From positions 310,001 to 374,000 of the forward strand of contig NZ_JAIRAU010000043.1 of NCBI RefSeq assembly GCF_020073745.1: 64,000 bases of DNA. The letters are read 5' to 3'. The notes under the pieces were generated by a model. It was not told the origin of the DNA, did no database searches, and was given only the letters and a program-made list of their open reading frames with translations. Each line of letters opens with the position of its first letter. The stretch's first letter is position 1. Positions 51,118-60,668 of this stretch are shown piece by piece. The stretch comes from Nannocystis pusilla. Its GTDB lineage: Bacteria > Myxococcota_A > Polyangia > Nannocystales > Nannocystaceae. Position numbers and translations under genes: made by a program.

Positions 51118-53148
51118 ATGCTGTCTCGCCTGACTTCGACGCGCCGGTTCGCCGCGGCGCTGGCGCTCGGACTCTTGCTGGTCGACCCGACGACCGCGTC
51201 GGCGGCCCCCGGGACCGAGGCCGCGGCCAAGAAGCTCGACGCGTTCGTCTACAAGGTGGCGATGGACGACCCGCACCGCCACGAGTTCCAGGTCGAGCTC
51301 AGCTTCTCCGACCTGCCGGGCGAGGTCACCGACCTGCAGCTGCCGCGCTGGAACCCGGGCGCGTATCGGGTCACCGAGGCCCACCGCAACGTGCGCGGCA
51401 TGGTCGCCGAGACCAGCGGCGGCAAGCCGATCCCCGTCGTCAAGGTCGACGAGATCACCTGGCGCGTGAGCCACGGCGGGCAGCCCTTCAAGCTGCGCTA
51501 CCGCGTCTACCGCGGCAGCTACAGCGGGATCGGCGGGGCCTTCCTCGACGACGAGTTCGGCTTCTTCAACGGCGTGTACCTGTTCCCGTACGCCGTCGGC
51601 CACAAGGACCGGCCGATCGAGCTGCGCGTCGAGGGCCTGCCGGGGGCGCAGGTGGTCTGTGCGCTGCCGCGCGCGGGCGGCGGCGGCAAGGCGTTCAAGG
51701 CCAACGACTACGACATGCTGGTCGACGCGCCGGTCCACGTCGGCAAGGTCGACACCGTCAACTTCAAGGCCGGCAAGGTCCAGTTCCACGTCGCGCTGCA
51801 GGGCATCGGCAACTACAGCGACAAGAAGCTCGCCGCCGACCTGACGAAGATCGCCGACGCGACCTACGCGATCTTCGGCGGCGACGAGGGCGTGCCCTTC
51901 ACCGACTACACGTACATCCTGCACCTTCGGCCAGGTGGTCGCAGCGGCCTCGAACACCGCAACTCGACCGCGATCGGGCTCGAGCCGTGGATCTTCGGCG
52001 ACCCGGCGGCCTACCGCAAGTTCCTCAACACCGCCGCGCACGAGTTCTTCCACGCGTGGAACGTCAAGCGCATCCGCCCCGGCGTGCTCGGCCCGTTCGC
52101 CTACGAGCGCGAGGTCCACACCAGCATGCTGTGGTTCTCGGAGGGCTTCACCAGCTACTACGCGTGGGTGATCCTGGCCCGCGCCGGGCTGGCCAACGAG
52201 GCCGAGGCGATGGAGGCGCTCGGCGAGCAGATCAGGCGCCTGCAGGAGTCGCCCGGGCGCAAGCAGATGACCGTCGAGCAGGCCTCGTGGGAGGCCTGGC
52301 TCAGGCCCGACGACGGCGGCAACAGCTACGTCGACTACTACAACAAGGGCATGCTCATCGCCCTCGCGCTCGACCTCGAGCTGCGCCGGATCTCCGGCGG
52401 TCAGCGCAGCCTCGACTCGGTCATGCGCGACCTCTACGCCCGCTGGAAGAACACCGGCGCCGGCATCTCGCCGACCGAGCTCGAGCAGACCTTCGTGGCC
52501 GCGGGCGGGGCCGCCGGCGCGGAGATCAGCGAGCTGTTCCGCAAGTACGTCCACGGCTTCGACGAGATCGAGTACGGCAAGCACCTGCGCCTGGCCGGCT
52601 ACAAGCTCGACCCGGTGACGGAGGTCGGCGGCGACCTCCAGGTGGTGTTCACCGAGGCGAGCGACAAGGGCGCGCTGATCGAGCTGGTGCGTCAGGGCGG
52701 CGCGGGCGACAAGGCCGGGCTGGCCAACGGCGACGTGATCGTCGCCATCGACGGCCTCAAGCTGTCGAGCACGGCCGAGGCCAAGCGGCAGATCAAGGCG
52801 ATGGCCGGCGGCTCGCGCCACACGTTCACGGTGCAGCGCGGCTCGCGGCTCATCGAGCGCGTCGCGGTGCCGGGCACCGGCGGGCCGACGACCTACAAGA
52901 TCAGCCTCGACCCGGCGGCGACCTACGAGCAGATGGTGCTGCGCCAGGCCTGGCTCGGCTACTCCGCGCCGGCCCCGGCGGCCGGCAACAGCACCCTGCG
53001 CGACGCGGCGCTGAAGCTGTTCAACCAGGACCCGACCCTCGGCGCCGAGCCCGAGGACAGCTCGGTCGTGGTGATGCCGGCCGGCGGCAAGAAGAAGAAG
53101 GCGAAGAAGCCGGCGGCGAAGAAGCCGGCCAAGGCGCCGGCGAAGTGA
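51118..53148 (+). CDS. M61 family aminopeptidase with PDZ domain
   Basis: 676 residues. A signal peptide (about 1-30, ending TASA) implies export. HEFFHAWN (about 307-314) is the zinc HExxH motif and EGFTSYYA about 25 residues on supplies the third ligand and substrate contacts; both match glycyl-aminopeptidase-type M61 enzymes. A PDZ domain follows (about 540-600: GALIELVRQGGAGDKAGLANGD). The N-terminal beta domain (WNPGAYRVTEAHRNV) is also typical. The Lys/Ala-rich tail (KKKKAKKPAAKKPAK) is unusual and may bind polyanions. ATG 51118 overlaps, on the other strand, a possible start of the glycosyltransferase gene. Confidence 0.9.
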   Translation: MLSRLTSTRRFAAALALGLLLVDPTTASAAPGTEAAAKKLDAFVYKVAMDDPHRHEFQVELSFSDLPGEVTDLQLPRWNPGAYRVTEAHRNVRGMVAETSGGKPIPVVKVDEITWRVSHGGQPFKLRYRVYRGSYSGIGGAFLDDEFGFFNGVYLFPYAVGHKDRPIELRVEGLPGAQVVCALPRAGGGGKAFKANDYDMLVDAPVHVGKVDTVNFKAGKVQFHVALQGIGNYSDKKLAADLTKIADATYAIFGGDEGVPFTDYTYILHLRPGGRSGLEHRNSTAIGLEPWIFGDPAAYRKFLNTAAHEFFHAWNVKRIRPGVLGPFAYEREVHTSMLWFSEGFTSYYAWVILARAGLANEAEAMEALGEQIRRLQESPGRKQMTVEQASWEAWLRPDDGGNSYVDYYNKGMLIALALDLELRRISGGQRSLDSVMRDLYARWKNTGAGISPTELEQTFVAAGGAAGAEISELFRKYVHGFDEIEYGKHLRLAGYKLDPVTEVGGDLQVVFTEASDKGALIELVRQGGAGDKAGLANGDVIVAIDGLKLSSTAEAKRQIKAMAGGSRHTFTVQRGSRLIERVAVPGTGGPTTYKISLDPAATYEQMVLRQAWLGYSAPAPAAGNSTLRDAALKLFNQDPTLGAEPEDSSVVVMPAGGKKKKAKKPAAKKPAKAPAK

Positions 53149-53249
53149 CGCTCGTCCGCTGAGCGCGAGCGCGGCGTGGCCGTCGCCGTCACCGCGTCGC
53201 GGCGGCGACGCCGGTTGCGCGCGCGCGAAAACCGATCACAAGACGGGCG

Positions 53250-53887
53250 ATGCGACGGGCCGTCGAGATCTGCGCGGGCGCGGCGCTCGTGATCGGCGCC
53301 TGTCGCAAGGCGCCGACGCCGGAGCAGCAGCAGGCCGCGCTCCCGCCGGTCGAGCCGGACGAGCTGCGGCCGCTCGAGGTGTTCGCGGCGATCGCCGATC
53401 CGACCCACCGCTCGCAGGCGCTGTTCCTCGAGGCGGCGCGCGTGCTGCTGCACCCGCGCTGCGTCAATTGTCACCCGGCCGGCGACACGCCGCTGCAGGG
53501 CGACGAGGGCCAGCCGCACGACCCGCCGGTGGTGCGCGGGCCGGACAACGAGGGCGTGCCGGGGCTGCAGTGCGGCGGGTGTCATCAGGACGAGAACCTC
53601 GAGCTGGCGCGCGTGCCGGGGGCGCCGAAGTGGCACCTCGCGCCGATCGAGATGGCGTGGGTCGGGCGCACGCCGGCGGCGGTGTGCGAGCAGCTCAAGG
53701 ACCCCAAGCGCAACGGCGGCAAGACGCTGGTGCAGATCGTCGAGCACGCCGCCCACGACGAGCTGGTCGCGTGGGGCTGGTCGCCCGGGCACGAGCGCGT
53801 CGCCGTGCCGGGCACGCAGGCGCAGTTCGGGGCGCTGATGGCCGCGTGGGTCGAGCTCGGCGCGGCCTGCCCGCGCGAGGAGGGGCC

Positions 53888-53891
<4 letters not shown>
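53250..53891 (+). CDS. Di-haem c-type cytochrome lipoprotein
   Basis: 213 residues. The signal ends VIGAC, a lipobox. Two haem c sites are visible: CVNCH (about 71) and CGGCH (about 111), with further His and Met residues for axial ligation (KWHLAP, IEMAW). The next gene starts inside the last codons (ATGA overlap at 53888), so it belongs to the molybdenum hydroxylase operon and probably takes electrons from that enzyme to the respiratory chain. Related cytochromes accompany IorAB-type isoquinoline/aldehyde oxidoreductases. Confidence 0.83.
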
Positions 53892-54351
<460 letters not shown>

Positions 54352-54355
<4 letters not shown>

Positions 54356-56637
54356 CGGCGAGGTCCGGGCCGCCGATCCTCCTGCTGCGGCGCACCTTCC
54401 TCGCCGGCCTCGGCGGGGCGCTGACCGGGCTCGCGCTCGGCTCGCGGGTCGGCGTCGCCGGCCCGGCGCTGCCGCCCGCGGTCGACGAGGCGGTCAAGGC
54501 GGAGGCCGCGGCGGAGGGCGCCGGGCTGCGGCCGAACCTGTTCGTGCACGTCACGCCCAACGGCGGCGTCACGATCGCGTGCGCGCGCGCGGAGATGGGC
54601 CAGGGCGTGCGCAGCTCGTTGCCGGTGCTGATCGCCGACGAGCTCGGGGCCGACATGCGGCGCGTCGAGGTCGTGCAGGCGCCCGGGGACCCGGCCTACG
54701 GCGACCAGAACACCGACGGCTCGCACAGCGTGCGCGGCTTCTACGACGCCCTGCGCAAGCTCGGGGCGTGCGCGCGGATGATGCTGATCGCGGCGGCGGC
54801 CGTGCGCTGGAGGGTGCCGGCGTCGACCTGCGAGGCGCACGACCACGCGGTGCACCACCCGGCCACGGGGCGCTCGCTCGGGTTCGGCGAGCTGGCGATC
54901 GCGGCCGCGAAGCTGCCTGTCCCGCAGGACATCTTACTGCGGCCGCGGGTCGAGCTGCTGCACGTCGGCAAGGAGCTGCCGCTGCTCGACGGCCCCGACA
55001 TCGTCACCGGCCGCGCGATCTTCGGCGCCGACGTCAGGCTGCCGGGGATGTTGACGGCGGTGATCGCCCGGCCGCCGGTGGTGGGCGGGCGCGCGACGCA
55101 GCACGACGCCAGCAAGACGCTGGCGGTGCCCGGCGTGCGCCACGTGGTCCCGCTGCCGGCGCCGCAGCCCCCGTTCGCGTTCCAGCCGCTCGGCGGGGTC
55201 GCGGTGGTCGCCGACGACACCTGGTCGGCGCTGCGCGGCCGGGCCCGGCTCGAGGTCACCTGGGCGCCGGGCGCGAACGGCGACTACGACTCGTCGGAGT
55301 ACTGCGAGGTGCTGCTCGCGGCCGTGAGCGCGCCCGGGCACGTCGTGCGCGAGGTCGGCGACGTCGTCAGGGCGCTGGGGAGCGCGAGCAAGCGGGTCGA
55401 GGCGACCTACCACGTGCCCCACCTGGCCCACGCCGCGATGGAGCCGCCGGTCGCGGTGGTGCGGTTCGACGGCCAGAAGTGCGAGGTGTGGGCGGCGACG
55501 CAGAACCCGCAGGCGGCGCGCAAAGAGGTCGCCAGGGCGCTGGACATCGCCCCCGACCAGGTCACCGTGAACGTGACGCTGCTGGGCGGCGCCTTCGGCC
55601 GCAAGTCGAAGCCCGACTACGTGGTCGAGGCGGCGCTGCTGGCGAAGGCGACCGGCTCTCCGGTGCGGGTGCAGTGGACGCGCGAGGACGACATCCAGCA
55701 CGACTACTACCACACGGTCAGCACCCAGCGGCTCGAGGCCGGGCTCGACGAGGTCGGCAAGGTGGTGGCGTGGCGGCACCGCACCGCGTTCCCGCCGATC
55801 GGCTCGACCTTCACCGACACGACGCTGTCGGTGCCCGGCGAGCTGCAGCAGGGCGTGCTCGACGTGCCGCTGGCGATCGCCAACGTGCGGGCCGAGAACT
55901 GCGAGGCCAGGGCCCACACGCGCATCGGCTGGTTGCGCTCGGTGGCCAACATCTACCACGCGTTCGCGGTCCAGAGCTTCATCGCCGAGATCGCCCACGC
56001 CCGCGGCAGCGACCCGCGCGAGACGCTGCTCGAGATCATCGGCCCGCCGCGGCTCGTCGGCCTCGAGGAGCTCGGGGTCCAGAGCCTGCCGAACTACGAC
56101 CAGCCGCTGGCCGAGCACCCGATCGACACCGGCCGCCACCGCCGGGTGATCGAGCGGGTGACCGACATGGCGCGCTGGTCCGACCGCGAGCAGAGGAACC
56201 GCGCGCTCGGCCTCGCGGTCCACCGCAGCTTCCTGACCTACGTCGCCTCGGTGGTCAGCGTCATCCGCGATCCGGAGGGTCGCCTGGTGGTCGACGAGGT
56301 GTGGACCTCGCTCGACGCCGGCACGCTGGTCAACCGCGAGCGGGTGCGCTCGCAGTTCGAGGGCGCGGTGATCTTCGCCCTCGGCCACGCGCTGTACGGC
56401 GAGATCACGATGAAGGGCGGCGCGACGGTGCAGAGCAACTTCCGCGACTACCGGCTGATGCGGATCGGCGAGGCGCCGCGGGCGATCCACCTCGACATCG
56501 TCGACAGCGACGGCCCGTCCGGCGGCGCCGGCGAGCCCGGCGTGCCCCCGGTCGCCCCGGCCCTGGCCAACGCGATCTTCGCCCTGACCGGCCAGCGCGT
56601 GCGCGAGCTGCCGATCGCGCGCTCCCTGAAGGTGTGA
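54352..56637 (+). CDS. Molybdopterin-binding subunit, IorB-like, Tat-exported
   Basis: 761 residues. LLLRRTFLAGLGGALTGLAL is a twin-arginine signal, so the assembled enzyme is periplasmic. Molybdenum hydroxylase features: AEMGQGVRSSLPVLIADELG, GGAFGRKSKPDYV, and the C-terminal GAGEPGVPPVAPALANAIF, whose Glu is the catalytic base. The order matches IorB/aldehyde dehydrogenase large subunits of the two-subunit type that lack a FAD subunit. It would hydroxylate an N-heterocycle or aldehyde; the substrate cannot be named. Phased tetramers CCTG 54916 and CATC 54930 lie inside it (VPQDILL), probably by chance or as an old copy. Confidence 0.9.
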
Positions 56638-56693
56638 GGCGCGGGCCGTGGTTTGTCAGCCGCGGGCGCGGGCGCGGCAGTTATCCTGCGCGC

Positions 56694-58487
56694 ATGCCCC
56701 GGCCTTCGCGCGCGCTGGTCCTCGCCCTCCTCGTCACCGCCTGCTCGGACGACGGCACCGCCTCGACCGGCAGCACGAGCGACAGCACGACCGACGAGGC
56801 GAGCACCTCGTTCGGGAACACGACGACGAGCACGACCGGCGTGCCGACGACCGGTGCGCCGACGACGATTGATTCGACGACGACGGGCACGACGGGTGAT
56901 TCGACCACCACGAGTGATACGACGACGAGCACGACATCGACGAGCGACACGACGTCGACCTCGACGGGCGACACGACCTCGACCACCTCGACCACCGGCA
57001 CGACCTCGACCGGCGACACGACCTCGTCCTCGACGACCACCGGCGACCTCGAGCAGTGCGGCGACGGCGAGCTCGATCCGGGCGAGCAGTGCGACGACGG
57101 CGACGACGACGACCTCGACGACTGTCAGAACGACTGCACCCTGCACACCTGCGGCGACGGCGTGGTCGGGCCGGACGAGGCCTGCGACGACGGCAACGAC
57201 GTCGACGACGACGCCTGCGACAACGCCTGCCAGCTGCCGCAGTGCGGCGACGGCGTGCTCCAGCCCGGCGAGGCCTGCGACGACGGCATGTTCAACGCCG
57301 ACGACGCCGCGTGCACGCTCGCGTGCAAGGCGGCGACCTGCGGCGACGGGCTGGTGTGGGCCGGTAACGAGGGCTGCGACGACGGCAACCTCGTCGACGA
57401 CGACGCCTGCGCCAACGACTGCACCGCGGCGACCTGCAGCGACGGCCTGCAGAACAACGGCGAGACCGCGGTCGACTGCGGCGGGCCGAACTGCGCGGCG
57501 TGCGAGTTCGTGCTGCTGCTCGGCGGCAACGCCGGGGCGATGCTCGGCGGGCACTTCGGCGGCGCGGCGTGGACGCTGGCCGACATCGCCGCGCCGACGG
57601 TCGACGGCGTCGACCTCGCGATCACCGGCGCCGACGTCGGCGTCGGCGTGTTCCGCTACACCAAGATCGGCGACCCGGCCGACACCCAGCTGCAGTACGT
57701 CACCTGGCAGGACGGGGCGTGGTCGGTGCCGGCGCAGATCGGCAGCAACACGACGCGCGCGGCCCCGTCGATCAGCGCCGCCGGGGCCGGTGCGCACGCG
57801 GTCTTCCACGGCGACGACTTCCAGCACTACTACGCGGCCTACGCGGGCGGCGCGTGGAGCCCGACCGCCGAGATGGTCGGCAGCTTCGGCCCCGGGCCGG
57901 GCAGCGTGACCACGCTGGCGGGCGACGCGGTGCTGCTGTTCCACGCCGGCGATCTGAACAACCGCCTGTACTCGCGCCGGCGCACGGGCGGGTGGGCGCC
58001 GCCGGAGACGGTCGACGGCGAGACGAACGCGTTCGAGCGCCAGCCTGCGATCGTCACCCTCGCCACCGACCAGCTGCTCGCCGTGCACGCGCTCAACGGC
58101 GGCGGGCAGCTGCGCTTCAACACCCACGCCGGTCTGTGGGGCGCCGGCGCGGAGGTGCCCGGGGCCCAGACCTCCGCGCCGCCGGCCCTCGCGCCGCTGA
58201 CCGGCGGCGACGCGGCGCTGGCGTTCCGCGGCAACGACGGGCAGCTCTACGTCGCGCTGTTCCAGGCGGGCGTCTGGCAGTCCGCCGCGGCGGTGCCGGG
58301 CAGCGGCACGATCCACGGCGCCCCGGCGCTGAGCCCCGGCATCGGCGCGGCCGACCTCGAGCTGGTGTTCCTCGACGGCGCGACGAAGCTGCCGCGGCAC
58401 ACCCGGCGGATCGCCGGCAGCTGGTCGGCGCCGGTCGCCGTCGGCGCCACGGCGCTCGAGAACGTGGCGCTGGCGCGCTCGCCGTGA
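56694..58487 (+). CDS. Surface lipoprotein with Thr linker, four CGDG/CDDG cysteine repeats and a C-terminal beta domain
   Basis: 597 residues. Signal peptide with lipobox VTAC; a Thr/Ser/Gly/Asp linker (about 20-120); then four repeats of the pattern CGDG-n-GEQCDDGN-n-DxCxxxC (about 122-250), the DUF4215-like module common on myxobacterial surface proteins, plus LQNNGETAVDCGGPNCAAC. The last 320 residues contain repeated FHGDDF, FHAGDL, FRGNDG blocks like a beta propeller. It probably binds surface or extracellular ligands; no enzymatic motif is seen. ATG 56694 starts the signal. The linker DNA is itself repetitive (ACGAC-rich). Confidence 0.85.
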   Translation: MPRPSRALVLALLVTACSDDGTASTGSTSDSTTDEASTSFGNTTTSTTGVPTTGAPTTIDSTTTGTTGDSTTTSDTTTSTTSTSDTTSTSTGDTTSTTSTTGTTSTGDTTSSSTTTGDLEQCGDGELDPGEQCDDGDDDDLDDCQNDCTLHTCGDGVVGPDEACDDGNDVDDDACDNACQLPQCGDGVLQPGEACDDGMFNADDAACTLACKAATCGDGLVWAGNEGCDDGNLVDDDACANDCTAATCSDGLQNNGETAVDCGGPNCAACEFVLLLGGNAGAMLGGHFGGAAWTLADIAAPTVDGVDLAITGADVGVGVFRYTKIGDPADTQLQYVTWQDGAWSVPAQIGSNTTRAAPSISAAGAGAHAVFHGDDFQHYYAAYAGGAWSPTAEMVGSFGPGPGSVTTLAGDAVLLFHAGDLNNRLYSRRRTGGWAPPETVDGETNAFERQPAIVTLATDQLLAVHALNGGGQLRFNTHAGLWGAGAEVPGAQTSAPPALAPLTGGDAALAFRGNDGQLYVALFQAGVWQSAAAVPGSGTIHGAPALSPGIGAADLELVFLDGATKLPRHTRRIAGSWSAPVAVGATALENVALARSP

Positions 58488-58498
58488 GGCCGGAGAGA

Positions 58499-58558
58499 CA
58501 TGCCCTGGAGGGCATGCTCGTACGAACATGCTTATTCGGGCATGCCCATGCGAACATG
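58499..58558. repeat. Intergenic five-tetramer CATG-phased repeat
   Basis: CATG at 58499, 58513, 58527, 58541 and 58555, exactly 14 bp apart, 12 bp after the lipoprotein stop. The first pair is CATGCCC-TGGA-GGGCATG: both arms changed together relative to the consensus, which points to selection for pairing. Confidence 0.88.
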
Positions 58559-58596
58559 TCCGATCGTGAGATCGATGCGCGGGGCGGCTCGCCGCC

Positions 58597-58911
58597 TCAC
58601 CACATCGGCCAGTCCGCGGTCCTGAGCAGCGCGACGAGGCCCTCGAGGTCGGGCGCCTCGAACACGATCGGCTCGCCGGGCTCGGCGAGGTCCTCGGCGT
58701 TCTCGGGCATGAAGTAGCCGCGCTCCTTTAAAAAGGCGTCGGCGCGGGCGCGATCGAGGACCAGCGCGCGGACGCGCCAGCGGTCGTCCTCGCGGACGAC
58801 GGCGTGGGAGAAGTGATGACCGCCGAAGCGGACCTCCTGCGCCCCTTCGGCGACGGCGCTGCGGAGACGGGCGATGAATTGGTCGAGGGACTCGAGCGGG
58901 CGAGGTGCCAT
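58597..58911 (-). CDS. Small hypothetical protein
   Basis: 104 residues. An Arg/Ala helix (LDQFIARLRSAVAEGAQEVR) is followed by beta-like segments (WRVRALVLDRARADAFLKER, EPIVFEAPDLEGLVALLRTA). No signal, membrane segment or known motif; probably a small cytoplasmic alpha/beta protein. The start ATG 58911 is preferred to a frame extending into the oxidoreductase gene. It is divergent from the old yellow enzyme gene (114 bp) and convergent with the large lipoprotein gene. Confidence 0.65.
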   Translation of the reverse strand: MAPRPLESLDQFIARLRSAVAEGAQEVRFGGHHFSHAVVREDDRWRVRALVLDRARADAFLKERGYFMPENAEDLAEPGEPIVFEAPDLEGLVALLRTADWPMW

Positions 58912-59025
58912 CGCCGTGCATGGTCGGCGATCCGGGGGCGGGCGTCGATTGGCCGCGGTGGAGCAACAATGTGTTGCCGGCGGCGCATCTACTTCGGTAG
59001 CACGGCCGACACTACGTTGGACGGC

Positions 59026-60096
59026 ATGGGCGAACTTCTCTACACCCCGACCACGCTCGGCGACCTCGAGCTGAAGAACCGCGTCGTGATGGCGCCGATG
59101 ACCCGCAACCGCGCGCTCGGCAACGTCCCCAACGACCTGATGGCGACCTACTACGGCCAGCGCAGCGAGGCGGGGCTGATCGTCACCGAGGGCACTGCGC
59201 CCGCGCCGGACGGCCTCGGGTATGCGCGGATCCCCGGCCTCTTCAACGGCGAGCAGGTCCAGGGCTGGCGCGGCGTCACCGACGCGGTGCACGCGGCGGG
59301 CGGGCGGATCTTCGTCCAGCTGATGCACACCGGGCGGATCGGTCACGCGCTCAACCTGCCGCCCGGCGCGCGCGTGCTCGGGCCCTCGGCGATCGCGGCG
59401 AAGGGCGACATGTACACCGACCAGCAGGGCCCGCAGCCGTTCCCGGTGCCGCAGGAGATGAGCGAGGCCGACATCGCCCAGGCGATCGAAAGTTTCGCTC
59501 GCTCGTCCGGGCTGGCGCGCGAGGCCGGCTTCGACGGGGTCGAGCTGCACGGCGCCAACGGCTACCTCATCGATCAATTTTTGAATGCCGCCAGCAATCA
59601 GCGCCGCGACGACTGGGGCGGCAGCGTCGAGAACCGCGCGCGCTTCGCCCTCGAGGTGGCGCGCAAGGTGGCCGCGCGGATCGGGGCGAAGCGCGTCGGG
59701 ATCCGCATCTCGCCGTACGGGGTGTTTAATTCCATGGCGCCCGACCCGGAGCTCGGCGCGGTGTACCTGCACCTCGCGCGCGAGCTGTCGGAGCTCGGGA
59801 TCGCGTACGTCCACCTGGTCGACTTCGGCGGCAAGGTGGTGCCGGCCGACCTGCAGGCCGGGATCCGTACGGCGTTTAAGAAAGGGCGGCTGATCCTGTC
59901 GGGCGAGTACGACGCGGCCCGCGCCGAGGCCGACCTCGCGGCAGGGCGCGGCGACCTGGTCGCGTTCGGCCGCCCGTTCATCGCCAACCCGCGCCTCGTC
60001 AGCCGCCTGCGCGCCGGGCTGTCGCTCGCCGCCGGCGACCCCACGACCTTCTACACGCCCGGGGCGCGCGGCTACACCGACTACCCGGTCGAGTGA
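59026..60096 (+). CDS. Old yellow enzyme family FMN ene-reductase (NemA-like)
   Basis: 356 residues. Typical OYE blocks are MAPMTRNRA, VQLMHTGR, FDGVELHGANGYLIDQFL (the His and Asn that hold the substrate), SNQRRDDWGGS and VAFGRPFIANP. It should use NAD(P)H through FMN to reduce activated C=C bonds or nitro groups; it may help to detoxify electrophiles. ATG 59026 begins MGELLYTPTTLG, the usual N-terminus. Single gene followed by a five-tetramer repeat. Confidence 0.92.
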   Translation: MGELLYTPTTLGDLELKNRVVMAPMTRNRALGNVPNDLMATYYGQRSEAGLIVTEGTAPAPDGLGYARIPGLFNGEQVQGWRGVTDAVHAAGGRIFVQLMHTGRIGHALNLPPGARVLGPSAIAAKGDMYTDQQGPQPFPVPQEMSEADIAQAIESFARSSGLAREAGFDGVELHGANGYLIDQFLNAASNQRRDDWGGSVENRARFALEVARKVAARIGAKRVGIRISPYGVFNSMAPDPELGAVYLHLARELSELGIAYVHLVDFGGKVVPADLQAGIRTAFKKGRLILSGEYDAARAEADLAAGRGDLVAFGRPFIANPRLVSRLRAGLSLAAGDPTTFYTPGARGYTDYPVE

Positions 60097-60109
60097 GGCG
60101 CGCCGCGCG

Positions 60110-60181
60110 GATGTTCGTCGGAGCATGTCCGTCAGGGCATGTCCCAGCGAGCATGTCTGGGCAGACATGCCCGTTCGGTCA
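60110..60181. repeat. Five-tetramer CATG-phased repeat containing the dksA-like stop
   Basis: GATG 60110, then CATG 60124, 60138, 60152 and 60166, and CAGC in phase at 60180. The minus-strand TGA of the next gene (60181-60179) lies on the last phase position. It fills the gap between two convergent genes. Confidence 0.88.
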
Positions 60182-60574
60182 GCGGAAGTCGGTGAGGTGG
60201 CGGCGGCTGCGGCCGCGGGTGCTGTTGGCCTGTTCGTCCTCGCGCTGGCAGGTGGCGCACAGGGTGGCCTCGGGCACGAGGAGCAGGCGGCGCTGGGCGA
60301 TCGGCTCGTCGCAGGCCTCGCACACGCCGAACTCCTCGGGGTCGTCGGCCATGCGGCGGAGGGCGTCGTCGATCGCGGCGAGCGCGGCGGTGCGGGCGCG
60401 GTTGCGGTTGGAGGCGATGACCTGCGTCATCTCGACCAGCGGCGCGGCGTCCTCGTCGGGCCTGGTGACGACCTCGCTCTGCTCGAACTCCACCGGCACG
60501 TCGCCGCCCTTGAGCAGCTCGGCGCGGCGTTGCAAGAGGAGCGTCCGCATCGGCCCGAGCTCGTCCGGCTTCAT
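60179..60574 (-). CDS. DksA/TraR-type zinc-finger protein
   Basis: 131 residues. A helical N-terminal part (MRTLLLQRRAELL..., about 8-85) is followed by the C4 finger CEACDEPIAQRRLLLVPEAT then LCATC near residues 91-116, as in DksA/TraR proteins that bind the RNA polymerase secondary channel. The family's Asp-Ala coiled-coil tip could be RPDEDAAPL, though I cannot be sure. ATG 60574 gives a normal length; a Met further upstream (MSLAPKL, about 60650) would add about 25 residues and approach the divergent peroxidase gene. Its stop lies in a repeat. Confidence 0.82.
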   Translation of the reverse strand: MKPDELGPMRTLLLQRRAELLKGGDVPVEFEQSEVVTRPDEDAAPLVEMTQVIASNRNRARTAALAAIDDALRRMADDPEEFGVCEACDEPIAQRRLLLVPEATLCATCQREDEQANSTRGRSRRHLTDFR

Positions 60575-60668
60575 CGCCGCGGCAGGATACTCCACGCCGG
60601 TCGCGGCGGCGAGTCGCCCGACTGCCGCGAGCTTGGGAGCCAGACTCATCTGGTGTAGGGTGCGGCGC

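Noticed and set aside
56760..57050. ACGAC-rich repetitive DNA as a tandem repeat locus
   Set aside because: It simply codes the Thr/Ser linker of a lipoprotein; no fixed unit length.
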